Shown here: positions 43,235 to 50,864 of the stretch, one piece after another
Numbering within the stretch: position 1 is the first letter of the stretch
Layout of the letters: the number at the start of each line of letters is the position of its first letter
Origin: Lachnospira sp.
GTDB taxonomy: Bacteria; Bacillota; Clostridia; Lachnospirales; Lachnospiraceae
Assembly: GCA_015057605.1 (NCBI GenBank)
Contig: SVDX01000018.1
Span: forward strand, 1-50,864
DNA length: 50,864 nt
Direction of reading: 5' to 3'
The notes under the pieces: generated by a model
Database searches by the model: none
What the model saw: the letters and a program-made list of their open reading frames with translations, nothing else
Told to the model about the DNA's origin: nothing
Made by a program: the position numbers and the translations under genes

Positions 43235-44583
43235 TATTGCCATCTCCAACCTTTATAGTACTTATTTTTTAGCGTGCCATTATTTAGCTTTGCAAATCCT
43301 AATGAAAAGCCATCAACGCACACCAGATTCCAACCATTTGCTGTATCGGCTAAGACCTCTAAAGTCTCACCTTTTAAATATTTGATAACCATAGGGTCAT
43401 CAGCCAAAAAATCAATTGTATTTTTAAACATATCTTTTTTAAGATACATAGCAAGAGCTTGTGAAGGCTCAAAGCGTTTATTGTCGAGAGTTCCAAGAAG
43501 TAAACCACTTCTAAGCTTACGTAGCTTAGCCTCATTAATACCTTCTTTAGGAAGCCATAAAAGCATATCATCAATTATAATAAGTTCATCAAGTGGTATT
43601 TCAAAATTAAGCAGTTTAAAGAACTTCAATACCTCATCATTAAGCTTTGGTGCCTTATCTTTTTTATTAGTTCTATAATTAACTATAGCCTCATCATTTT
43701 CTTTCTTAATTAAAGCTAAGAAATGTCCTTCGCCTTCCATTTTATGAGGCCAAATTCTAACACACTTAGATAACCCCATAAGGCCATTAGAAAAGCCTTC
43801 GTATGGGCTTATATCACATAGCGTAACGCCCTCTCTATTATTCATCAAATGAAGGATTGTTTCTTCATTTTCCAATGGCGAAAACGTACATGTAGAAAAC
43901 ATAATATATCCACCTGGTTTTAACATGTCATATGCATATAAAATAAGCTCTTTTTGGATTGCGGCATAGTAATCAGGTCCGTTATTTTCCCATTCCTTTA
44001 TAAGATTACTATCCTTTCTAAACATACCCTCACCAGAGCATGGTGCATCAACCAAAATCTTATCAAAATAATTTTCAAAATAATTTACCAGCTTTTTAGG
44101 ATCCTCGCTAAGGACATAAGCATTAGAAATACCCATTAACTCTACATTTTTAAGGAGTGCTTTAGCTCTTGTGTTACTAATATCATTAGTGTATAAAACT
44201 CCAGTTCCATTAAGCTTAGCGGCAAGCTCTGTTGTCTTTCCGCCTGGCGCCGCACACATATCAAGCACCTTATCTCCTGAATTTATTGGAAGTCTGTTAG
44301 CAGGGGTCATTGCACTCGGCTCCTGAATATAGTATAAGCCGGCAAAATAATAAGGATGTTTTGCCGGTTTATATTCTTCATCATAGTAATATCCATTCTC
44401 AATCCATGGGATTCTTTTAATTGGAAATGGACATATTTTTTCAAATTCCTCGCAGGAAAGCTTGAGTGTATTAACACGCAAGCCCGAATATTTATTAGCA
44501 TTAAAGGATGCCATATACTGCGAAAACTCATCACCTGATAATAGTTTTGACATATTATCTACATATTGCTTTGGTAATTCCAT
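43234..44583 (-). CDS. RsmF/RsmB-like rRNA cytosine-C5 methyltransferase
   Basis: A 449-residue NOL1/NOP2/Sun-family enzyme. The SAM-binding region VLDMCAAPGGKTTELAAKL, the catalytic Cys in VDAPCSGEGMFRKD, and the second Cys in FSTCTFSPLENE are all present. The N-terminal PUA-like piece (about 1-60) and a C-terminal RsmF-type domain with about 150 residues are present. RsmF methylates C1407 of 16S rRNA in E. coli. GGAG lies before the ATG. Confidence 0.92.
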   Translation of the reverse strand: MELPKQYVDNMSKLLSGDEFSQYMASFNANKYSGLRVNTLKLSCEEFEKICPFPIKRIPWIENGYYYDEEYKPAKHPYYFAGLYYIQEPSAMTPANRLPINSGDKVLDMCAAPGGKTTELAAKLNGTGVLYTNDISNTRAKALLKNVELMGISNAYVLSEDPKKLVNYFENYFDKILVDAPCSGEGMFRKDSNLIKEWENNGPDYYAAIQKELILYAYDMLKPGGYIMFSTCTFSPLENEETILHLMNNREGVTLCDISPYEGFSNGLMGLSKCVRIWPHKMEGEGHFLALIKKENDEAIVNYRTNKKDKAPKLNDEVLKFFKLLNFEIPLDELIIIDDMLLWLPKEGINEAKLRKLRSGLLLGTLDNKRFEPSQALAMYLKKDMFKNTIDFLADDPMVIKYLKGETLEVLADTANGWNLVCVDGFSLGFAKLNNGTLKNKYYKGWRWQ

Positions 44584-44593
44584 AAATACTCCA

Positions 44594-45397
44594 TTAACTT
44601 ATGCCTTGCGCTCTGTAGCCCTCAGCTATTACGTCTAATTGTTTATTAAAGCTTTCTAATTGTTCCAAATCATCTTCCTGATATATTCTGTAAAATTCAT
44701 TCTGTATTTTCATAACCTCTTTTTTGTTGGCTATCTTATACAAATTTTGAATGTTACTTAAAATGCAGCTTACAATATTATCCTTAATAACAAAGGAATT
44801 CTGTGCATCCATAATCTCTCTGTGCACGGAGCTCATCTCTTTATCAAGCAATAATACTGCTTCAGCAGAAGAATTAAGCTTTTCCTTAATATGCTTAGGA
44901 ATATTATGACGGTACTTATATTGTAAAGAGTGCTCTATTGTAGCCCAGAAATTCATAGCAAGCGTTCTTATCTGAACTTCTGCCTGAATACGTTTTTTGC
45001 CATGAACCGTCTCAACATCATAATAAATAATTATGTGATAACTTCTATAACCACTTGGTTTCATATTAGCTATGTAATCCTTATAGCTTTTGATTTCCAT
45101 ATCACTTCTTTGCTTAATTATCTCTGCAACTGCATAAATATCTTCAACAAATTTACATATAATTCTGATACCCGCAATATCCTCAATCTGCTCTTCAATT
45201 TCATCAATAGGAATACTCTTTTTTTGAGCCTTTTCAAGTATTGAAGTAACGCTTTTAACACGTCCGGATACCTGCTCAATAGGTGAATACACGCCCTCTT
45301 GCGCATACTCTTTAATTATATGATTAAATTTAAGTGTTAACTCATCAACCGCTAATTCATATGGTCTTAGCGTCTGCTTCCATAATTGTATCTCCAT
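44594..45397 (-). CDS. relQ: small alarmone synthetase RelQ (YjbM-like)
   Basis: A 267-residue single-domain GTP pyrophosphokinase without a hydrolase domain. RelA/SpoT-like motifs: GRVKSVTSILEK, DIAGIRIICKF, KPSGYRSYHIII, and AEVQIRTLAMNFWATIEHSL. It makes (p)ppGpp in response to cell-wall or other stress. Size fits the small alarmone synthetases of Firmicutes. GGAGGG precedes the ATG. It begins the run relQ-rsmF-rsuA-HAD-YgiQ-SDR on the minus strand. Confidence 0.93.
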   Translation of the reverse strand: MEIQLWKQTLRPYELAVDELTLKFNHIIKEYAQEGVYSPIEQVSGRVKSVTSILEKAQKKSIPIDEIEEQIEDIAGIRIICKFVEDIYAVAEIIKQRSDMEIKSYKDYIANMKPSGYRSYHIIIYYDVETVHGKKRIQAEVQIRTLAMNFWATIEHSLQYKYRHNIPKHIKEKLNSSAEAVLLLDKEMSSVHREIMDAQNSFVIKDNIVSCILSNIQNLYKIANKKEVMKIQNEFYRIYQEDDLEQLESFNKQLDVIAEGYRAQGIS

Positions 45398-45440
45398 TGT
45401 AACCCTCCAATATATATATTGCTTATATATTATAACATAT

Positions 45441-46286
45441 TTAATAGCTATAATACAGCAAATTATTTTTTAAATATAACAAAATATAATATGGATTAAT
45501 ACTTATCTCTGTATCCTTATAATCGTAATATATACCCAAATGCAAATGCACTGGAAAATTACCCTTTGTACCTTCAATCTCGCTATATCCGGTATCGCCC
45601 ATATATCCAAGCATTTCACCTGCTTTAACGTAATCACCAGGTTTAAATTCCTTTACATAGCTATCCAAATGCGCATAATACATATATAAGCCATTAGGAC
45701 TTCTAATACCGATTCTATATCCTCCAAGTTTAAGCCAGCCAACCTGCTCTACTACACCCTCGCACATGCTGACTATTGGATATTTACCTGCGACATTTTC
45801 GAGTGCCATTATATCTGTACCTTCATGAGAACGTTCACCGCCAAAGCTTCTTGCATCCATAAAGCTGTTTTCAAAACCAATATATTTTGTTTTAGGATTA
45901 GTTGATTTTGGTATTGGAAAATATGTAAGATCATTAAAAATACTTGCATAAAGTTCTACCAATAAAAGATAATCCTCAACATCATCAGTAGCTATATTTT
46001 TTCTAAAATTTATAAATTTATCCTTGTTTAAACGTAGATTTTTAGGTATTTCAAAATTATTGCTAATCATAGTATATGCAATAGTTTCATATGCATCAAA
46101 ATCATTTTCACCTGCAAAATCAAAGAGCTTTGAAAGACCATCCGAATCAAATTTAAAATTTCTTATTTCTTCAATGCTATTATCTATATCCGATATTTTT
46201 AAAACTGACATATTATTAAGCATATATTGCTGTAAAATGCAAATCAAAATGCTTAATAATATGATATATGCTACTGTTCTTCGCAA
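45441..46286 (-). CDS. M23 (LytM-type) zinc metallopeptidase, membrane-anchored
   Basis: A 281-residue protein with an N-terminal hydrophobic anchor (about 5-24) and a C-terminal M23 peptidase domain (about 140-265). The zinc motif HEGTD and the HLHLG box are present, with RSPNGLYMYYAHLDS and GDYVKAGEMLGYMGDTG between. It should cut peptidoglycan cross-bridges outside the membrane or act as a wall-binding scaffold. The start is TTG at 46286, inside the 3' end of pepD (16-bp overlap), with a poor ribosome binding site. Later Met codons would remove the anchor, so the TTG is likely. Confidence 0.85.
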   Translation of the reverse strand: MRRTVAYIILLSILICILQQYMLNNMSVLKISDIDNSIEEIRNFKFDSDGLSKLFDFAGENDFDAYETIAYTMISNNFEIPKNLRLNKDKFINFRKNIATDDVEDYLLLVELYASIFNDLTYFPIPKSTNPKTKYIGFENSFMDARSFGGERSHEGTDIMALENVAGKYPIVSMCEGVVEQVGWLKLGGYRIGIRSPNGLYMYYAHLDSYVKEFKPGDYVKAGEMLGYMGDTGYSEIEGTKGNFPVHLHLGIYYDYKDTEISINPYYILLYLKNNLLYYSY

Positions 46287-47728
46287 TTAAAGGCTTCTAA
46301 TACCGCAATTATATATTCGTATACTCTCTTAGTCGACGAAACACTAAGTCTTTCCATCGGTGTGTGAATATCATAAATATTTGGTCCAAAGGATATAGCA
46401 TCAAGTCCTGGTATTTTGCTTACAAACAAGCCACATTCAAGGCCTGCATGAATTGCATCTATTGTAACGTCCTCGTTATACATATCTTTATATACCTTAG
46501 ACATAATTTCTCTTAATTTTGAATCTTCCTTGTAAGCCCAACCCGGATAATCGCCATTTAAAACATAGTTAATATTTAACGAAGTTGCTAGGCAATTTAA
46601 TTCCTTGACTACTGCCATTTTTTCACTTTCAATTGAGCTTCTTACAGAAAATATAATAGTAATTTTGTCAGCTGTCTGTGTTAAAACGCCGATATTTAGA
46701 GAAGTTTCAACAAGATTTTGCACTTGCTTGCTCATTGCAACGACACCATTTTTTGACTCAAACATAAGCCTTGCTGCCCTTGTTGCAACATCTTTAGTTA
46801 AAGCCTTTACTGTCTTTACTTCTCCAAACTCTACTGTTATTTCAATTGAATCTTCAATACCCTCATAACGTGAAATATATTCATTCCTAATTTCATTTAT
46901 CATATCAGTAATTTGTTTAACATTATCCTTAGGTGTAACGAAATCTATACGTGCTTCACGGCAGATTGCATTATCCTTTTTACCGCCATCCATAAACACT
47001 ACATACATAATATCTTTGGTTCGTAAAATGATATCACCTGCTATTTTATTTGCATTTGCTCTTCCCTTTTGTATCTCGACTCCAGAATGTCCGCCAATAA
47101 GTCCCGAAATCTTAATAGTTCCACTAACACCTGTTGCATCTGTGGTTTCTACTTCTAATTCGTTAATTACTGATATGCCACCTGCACAGCTTGTTAAAAG
47201 AATACCTTCTTCTTCTGAATCAATGTTAAGAAGATATTTTCCCTGCAAAGAAGAAGTATCTATAAGATTAGCTCCAATAAGACCTATTTCTTCGTCTATT
47301 GTAAATACTGCCTCGATTGCAGGATGCTTTAAACTATCATCCTCTAATATCGCTAATGCATATGCTATGGCGATACCATCATCACCACCAAGTGTTGTAT
47401 CCTTCGCATAAAGGAAATCACCATCAATTTCTAATTGTAGAGCATCCTTTGAAAAATCAAAGTCAGAACTTCCTAACTTTTCTGCCACCATATCGAGATG
47501 TCCTTGTATAATAACAGCTGGCAAATGCTCATAACCCTTAGATGCAGGCTTTTTTATGATAACGTTATAATGCTCATCCTGAATATATTCAAGTCCATTA
47601 TTTTTAGCAAATTCCACACAATAATCGCTTATTCTTTGCATATCTTTTGAGGCATGTGGAATTTCTGATATCTGCTTAAAAAATTTAAAAACATTCTTTG
47701 GTTGTAGTTCATTAATTTTAGTGTTCAC
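46271..47728 (-). CDS. pepD: PepD, M20C aminoacyl-histidine dipeptidase
   Basis: A 485-residue dizinc dipeptidase of broad specificity. Metal and catalytic motifs: IIQGHLDMVAE, TLGGDDGIAIAYALAIL, TIDEEIGLIGAN, INIDSEEEG-like LNIDSEEEGILLTSC, SGLIGGHSGVEIQKG and HAGLECGLFVSK. Start GTG at 47728 behind GGAGG with 6-nt spacing. It is divergent from ylbJ, 68 bp away. Confidence 0.95.
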   Translation of the reverse strand: MNTKINELQPKNVFKFFKQISEIPHASKDMQRISDYCVEFAKNNGLEYIQDEHYNVIIKKPASKGYEHLPAVIIQGHLDMVAEKLGSSDFDFSKDALQLEIDGDFLYAKDTTLGGDDGIAIAYALAILEDDSLKHPAIEAVFTIDEEIGLIGANLIDTSSLQGKYLLNIDSEEEGILLTSCAGGISVINELEVETTDATGVSGTIKISGLIGGHSGVEIQKGRANANKIAGDIILRTKDIMYVVFMDGGKKDNAICREARIDFVTPKDNVKQITDMINEIRNEYISRYEGIEDSIEITVEFGEVKTVKALTKDVATRAARLMFESKNGVVAMSKQVQNLVETSLNIGVLTQTADKITIIFSVRSSIESEKMAVVKELNCLATSLNINYVLNGDYPGWAYKEDSKLREIMSKVYKDMYNEDVTIDAIHAGLECGLFVSKIPGLDAISFGPNIYDIHTPMERLSVSSTKRVYEYIIAVLEAFNCEEQ

Positions 47729-47796
47729 GTTCTTCCTCCATTTAAATTTTTAATCATAATATCACTTTATCATAATATACTGTTAAAAAGCAAATT

Positions 47797-48675
47797 ATGT
47801 GCAAAATCATGAAAAACAAATTTATTATAATATTTATTTTAATTCTTTTAGTAGCAAACCCTTCACTATGCGCCGTTGGAGGCTACGAGGGACTTTGCTT
47901 ATGGTTTGATGTTATTATTCCAACTCTATTACCATTTATGATAATTTCAAATATACTGGTAAACAGCAATAATGTTGGTTCTAACGCCAATAATTATGCA
48001 GCATTTATCGGTGTAATGTGTGGCTACCCTATGGGCGCACAAATAAGTGGCGAGCTATACAAAAATAATATAATAAGCAAAAAAGCCGCCTATATAAGCT
48101 TTTGCATGTTTAACATGGCTAGTCCCGCTTTTATAGTTACATACATAGGTAAATACTGCCTAAATCGCCTTAGCTATGTTCCTTACATATTCTTTGCTAT
48201 TTATGCACCATCAGTTATCTTATACCTTATTTTACGCTATAAATACAGCAAGCATTTTATTAAAAATGAATATATAAATAAAAACAGTCAGTCAATCTTT
48301 AAAATCATTGATAACGCTATCTATGCTGCCTCAATGACTTTGATAAAATTGGGCGGATATATTATAGTATTTTCAATAATAGCCTGTATGATTAAGAAAA
48401 TTCCACTTGAATCAGAGTTATTAAAGGCTATTGTTATAGCATTTGTTGAAATAACAAATGGCATTAATTTTATAGCACAAAGCGATTTGCCATTTATGTA
48501 TAAATATATCCTTGCTTCAGCATTTACAAGCTTTGGTGGGCTATCCTGCATAGCTCAAACAAAATGCATTCTTTTAGGCTGTAATTTAAGCATAAAAAAA
48601 TACATATATTGCAAATTAATATTAGCATCCCTGACAGCGTTATTAGCATTTACAATATATGTATTATTAAATTAA
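47797..48675 (+). CDS. ylbJ: YlbJ-like sporulation integral membrane protein
   Basis: A 292-residue protein with about seven TM segments: Gate/nucleoside-recognition-like repeats MCGYPMGAQISGELY, FNMASPAFIVTYIGKY and SCIAQTKCILLGCNLS. It is shorter than Bacillus YlbJ (about 400). The assignment is supported by the neighbours rsmD (ylbH) and coaD (ylbI), as in Bacillus, although ylbJ is inverted here. No ribosome binding site is strong before the ATG at 47797 or the ATG at 47809, so the exact start is open. Its 3' end overlaps the convergent gene by 4 bp. Confidence 0.8.
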   Translation: MCKIMKNKFIIIFILILLVANPSLCAVGGYEGLCLWFDVIIPTLLPFMIISNILVNSNNVGSNANNYAAFIGVMCGYPMGAQISGELYKNNIISKKAAYISFCMFNMASPAFIVTYIGKYCLNRLSYVPYIFFAIYAPSVILYLILRYKYSKHFIKNEYINKNSQSIFKIIDNAIYAASMTLIKLGGYIIVFSIIACMIKKIPLESELLKAIVIAFVEITNGINFIAQSDLPFMYKYILASAFTSFGGLSCIAQTKCILLGCNLSIKKYIYCKLILASLTALLAFTIYVLLN

Positions 48676-49277
48676 TCTTCTAACTCTTCAGGAAGACTAT
48701 CTTCCATTGAAGGAACCATTATATCCTCTTCCCTGTTTGGATTAAGCTCCATTCTGTTGTTGATAACTATATCTAAGTCTTTATTTAATGAGCTTAATAA
48801 TGAATCATATTTAGCTTTGTTTGTATCAATTGAATGTTCAATAATCATCTGTAAGTTAGCAAGCATATCATCTGTATATGCTATTGCGCCTTCACGAATT
48901 GTATTAGCATCCATAGTAGCACTGTCAAGAATCTCTTGAGCCTGTAATGTAGCCTTTGTTACAATCTCATGAGCTTCCTGATATGCTCTTTGCATAATCT
49001 CATGCTCGCTTACTAATTCCTTGGTTTGTATCTGTGCATTGTTGATAAGACTTTGAGCTTCTGCTTCAGCATTTGCAAGGATTGCATCCTTATTACTTAA
49101 CATTCTTTGATATTTCTTAACTTCATCTGGAATTCTTTCACGTAATTCTCTTAATAAGTCTTCCATATCTGACTTAACCACAAGAATCTTTGTGCTTGAT
49201 AATGGCTGATATTTACAGCTGTCAATGTACTCTTCAATTTCAGTAATAATTTGTTCGATTCTACTCATTTTGCTCAT
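48672..49277 (-). CDS. coiled-coil protein, DivIVA/F-type b-subunit-like, unknown function
   Basis: A 201-residue cytoplasmic protein with no TM. Residues about 30-160 form an Ala/Glu/Gln-rich coiled coil (NAEAEAQSLINNAQIQTKEL, YQEAHEIVTKATLQAQEILDSATMDA) resembling DivIVA or ATP synthase b-like helices. The C-terminus is acidic. It lies next to coaD with its own AGGAG. I know comparable coiled-coil proteins at this place in Lachnospiraceae; a polar or division-related scaffold role is guesswork. Confidence 0.78.
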   Translation of the reverse strand: MSKMSRIEQIITEIEEYIDSCKYQPLSSTKILVVKSDMEDLLRELRERIPDEVKKYQRMLSNKDAILANAEAEAQSLINNAQIQTKELVSEHEIMQRAYQEAHEIVTKATLQAQEILDSATMDANTIREGAIAYTDDMLANLQMIIEHSIDTNKAKYDSLLSSLNKDLDIVINNRMELNPNREEDIMVPSMEDSLPEELED

Positions 49278-49286
49278 ATTATTCTC

Positions 49287-49769
49287 CTATTTAATATTAT
49301 ACTTATCTTTTACCTTAGGAATTACCTGTTGTGGTAAAAATTTATTTAAATCGCCACCAAACTTAGCTACCTCTTTTACGGTACTTGAGCTTAGGTAAGC
49401 ATATTGCAAACTTGTAATTAAAAATATGGTATCAAAGGTTGGTTCCATAGTTCTGTTTGTCTGCGCCATCTGCAATTCATATTCAAAATCGGTAATAGCT
49501 CTAAGACCTCTAATAACAACATCTGCATTTTTTCTTTTAACAAAATCAATTAACAAGCCAGAAAAGGCTTCAACCTCAACATTGTCTAAATGACTTGTTA
49601 CCTCTTTTAACATATTAACACGGTCATCGGCTGAAAACAATGGATTTTTAGTGTTATTGTTAAGAACACCAATAATCAGTTTATCTACCATCTTAGCTGC
49701 ACGTTCAATAATGTCTAAATGACCTAATGTTACAGGGTCAAAACTTCCCGGATAAATAGCTATCTTCAT
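49287..49769 (-). CDS. coaD: phosphopantetheine adenylyltransferase CoaD
   Basis: A 160-residue enzyme of CoA synthesis: [21 protein letters not shown] (TxGH motif), [22 protein letters not shown] and [24 protein letters not shown] (ISSS-type signature). Normal length. GGAGGG before the ATG; the start overlaps rsmD by 4 bp. Confidence 0.97.
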   Translation of the reverse strand: MKIAIYPGSFDPVTLGHLDIIERAAKMVDKLIIGVLNNNTKNPLFSADDRVNMLKEVTSHLDNVEVEAFSGLLIDFVKRKNADVVIRGLRAITDFEYELQMAQTNRTMEPTFDTIFLITSLQYAYLSSSTVKEVAKFGGDLNKFLPQQVIPKVKDKYNIK

Positions 49770-50320
49770 ATATCCCTCCGTACAAAAACATGTTTATTTG
49801 TTTTGTATTGTTTTTCTCTTTCTATATAATAACCTATTTCTTCCAAATAATCAAATGTTGTTTCTAAAGAAGCTTCAATTATTATTAAAGTTTCTTCATT
49901 TACAAAATTTTTATTAGCAAGAAGCTCTAATACCTTCTTTTCTAAATCCATATTATATGGCGGATCCATAAATATTATATCAAAGCTTTCGTTTTCATTC
50001 AATCTATTAATTGCAGTAAATACATCTGCATTTAATACAATTGCATTATCAAGCAATCTTGTACTATTAAGATTATCTTTAATACATGCAAGTGCATTTT
50101 TGTCATTTTCAACAAAATATGCTTTCTTTGCACCACGACTTAAAGCTTCAATTCCTATTGCACCGCTTCCCGAAAAAAGGTCTAAAAATGTAGCATCATA
50201 AAGCATCGTATTAATCATATTGAATAATGTTTCTTTTATCCTATCTGTAGTAGGTCTTGTATCCATACCATTAGGAGCCTTTAAGTTAATTCTTCTTGCC
50301 TTTCCTGCAATTACTCTCAC
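49766..50320 (-). CDS. rsmD: 16S rRNA (guanine-N2)-methyltransferase RsmD
   Basis: A 184-residue methyltransferase targeting 16S G966. Seen: [52 protein letters not shown] (SAM loop) and [13 protein letters not shown] (catalytic DPPY). Start: GTG at 50320 has GGAGG 6-7 nt upstream and lies 1 nt after the recG stop; a longer ATG-initiated frame runs into recG. Order recG-rsmD-coaD is standard. Confidence 0.96.
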   Translation of the reverse strand: MRVIAGKARRINLKAPNGMDTRPTTDRIKETLFNMINTMLYDATFLDLFSGSGAIGIEALSRGAKKAYFVENDKNALACIKDNLNSTRLLDNAIVLNADVFTAINRLNENESFDIIFMDPPYNMDLEKKVLELLANKNFVNEETLIIIEASLETTFDYLEEIGYYIEREKQYKTNKHVFVRRDI

Positions 50321-50321
50321 G

Positions 50322-50864
50322 TTATTCCTCCATACTTTCAACAGCCTCATTTGCCATATAAAGTAAATCCGCATCAGCATATATATCAGCCAATTCAAAC
50401 AGCATTTCGCCACTTTGTCTTATGCCAAATATATCGCCCGGACCTCTAAGCTTCATATCCTTTTGCGCTATATAAAAACCGTCATTTGATTTATTTAAAA
50501 TGTTAAGTCGTTCGTTTTTTGAAGCATCACCACTACCAGACATAAATATACAGTAAGATTGTGCTTCGCCCCTTCCTACACGTCCGCGTAACTGATGTAA
50601 TGTAGCAAGTCCGAAACGTTCTGCATTTTCTACTAACATAACTGTGGCATTAGGAACATTTACACCAACCTCTATAACGGTTGTAGATACTAAAATGTGA
50701 ATTTGTCCTGTTGCAAAACGTTGCATAATCTCATTTTTTTCTTCTGGCTTCATCTTGCCGTGTAAATGCTCTATCACTACGTTATCTGCAAATTCATTCT
50801 GTAGTTTTTTTGCATAATCAATTACATTTTCGCCCTCAAAATTCTCGGAATCTGTTGCTAATGG
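50322..50864 (-). CDS. recG: ATP-dependent DNA helicase RecG, 3' part only
   Basis: The C-terminal 180 residues of RecG; the frame is open to the window edge, so the 5' two-thirds is missing. Seen: LHGKMKPEEKNEIMQRF, ILVSTTVIEVGVNVPNATVM, ENAERFGLATLHQLRGRVGRG (motifs V-VI) and the C-terminal GDIFGIRQSG. RecG remodels stalled replication forks. It ends 1 nt before the rsmD GTG. Confidence 0.95.
   Translation of the reverse strand, partial: PLATDSENFEGENVIDYAKKLQNEFADNVVIEHLHGKMKPEEKNEIMQRFATGQIHILVSTTVIEVGVNVPNATVMLVENAERFGLATLHQLRGRVGRGEAQSYCIFMSGSGDASKNERLNILNKSNDGFYIAQKDMKLRGPGDIFGIRQSGEMLFELADIYADADLLYMANEAVESMEE

Noticed and set aside
43274-43678. 134-residue + strand reading frame opposite the RsmF-type gene
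   Set aside because: Antisense shadow of a well-supported gene; no motif, no start signal.
47016-47411. 131-residue + strand reading frame opposite pepD
   Set aside because: Antisense shadow of pepD; composition reflects its codons.
1-50864. tRNA, rRNA or CRISPR elements
   Set aside because: No cloverleaf, rRNA segment or spaced identical repeats were seen on reading; no gap exceeds about 210 bases.

Overview
The window looks like chromosomal DNA from a low-GC, anaerobic Firmicute, most likely of the Lachnospiraceae/Clostridia. The evidence is strong AT bias, AGGAGG-type ribosome binding sites, a SepF/YlmH/DivIVA division cluster, L27 with a cleavable N-terminus plus its Prp protease, a short HisG with HisZ, a NadD-YqeK fusion and a RelQ-type alarmone synthetase. 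I see no rRNA, tRNA, CRISPR array, insertion sequence or prophage. The gene content is mostly core housekeeping, with two accessory transporter regions (1-5.6 kb and 22.7-28.5 kb).

Layout. 1-5584 (+): two tandem, closely related FtsX/MacB-like giant permeases, the first cut by the window edge. 5626-5841 (-): a small DUF378 membrane protein. 5973-14091 (+): a long division/envelope operon running HlyD-like protein, yggS, sepF, ylmH, divIVA, aroB, lspA, rluD-type synthase, cytidylate-kinase-like protein and a membrane-anchored degenerate L,D-transpeptidase. 14129-16419 (-): a XerS-like tyrosine recombinase and a DEAD-box helicase, separated by a striking 32-bp palindrome. 16534-18360: ttcA-like (+), then a divergent yneA-like/lexA pair with several LexA boxes. 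18458-22586 (-): rplU-prp-rpmA-obg-yhbY-nadD/yqeK-rsfS. 22711-28547 (-): lipoprotein / double permease / ATPase / lipoprotein cassette. 28669-35628 (-): rng and a histidine cluster hisZ-hisG-hisD-hisB-hisA(HisF-like)IE. 35829-45397 (-): chemoreceptor, recU, RluA-type synthase, SDR, YgiQ, HAD, RsuA-type synthase, RsmF-type methyltransferase and relQ. 45441-50864: M23 peptidase, pepD, ylbJ (+), a coiled-coil protein, coaD, rsmD and the 3' part of recG.

Gene direction flips at about 14.1 kb. Almost everything to the left reads +, and almost everything to the right reads -, so the two gene blocks converge. With a XerS-like recombinase and an adjacent dif-like palindrome at the flip point, the simplest reading is that this window spans the replication terminus. 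This is inferred from one window and needs whole-chromosome GC skew to confirm.

Other points of interest are: a YkuD-fold protein that has lost its catalytic Cys and His; a four-module HisA / HisF-like / HisI / HisE fusion; paired lipoproteins sharing a Cys-x4-Cys-x-His-x4-Cys motif with an ABC transporter between them; and three 10-bp repeats at an exact 22-bp period in front of that cassette. Several start codons were moved from the longest reading frame on the basis of Shine-Dalgarno position. These choices are explained in the entries.
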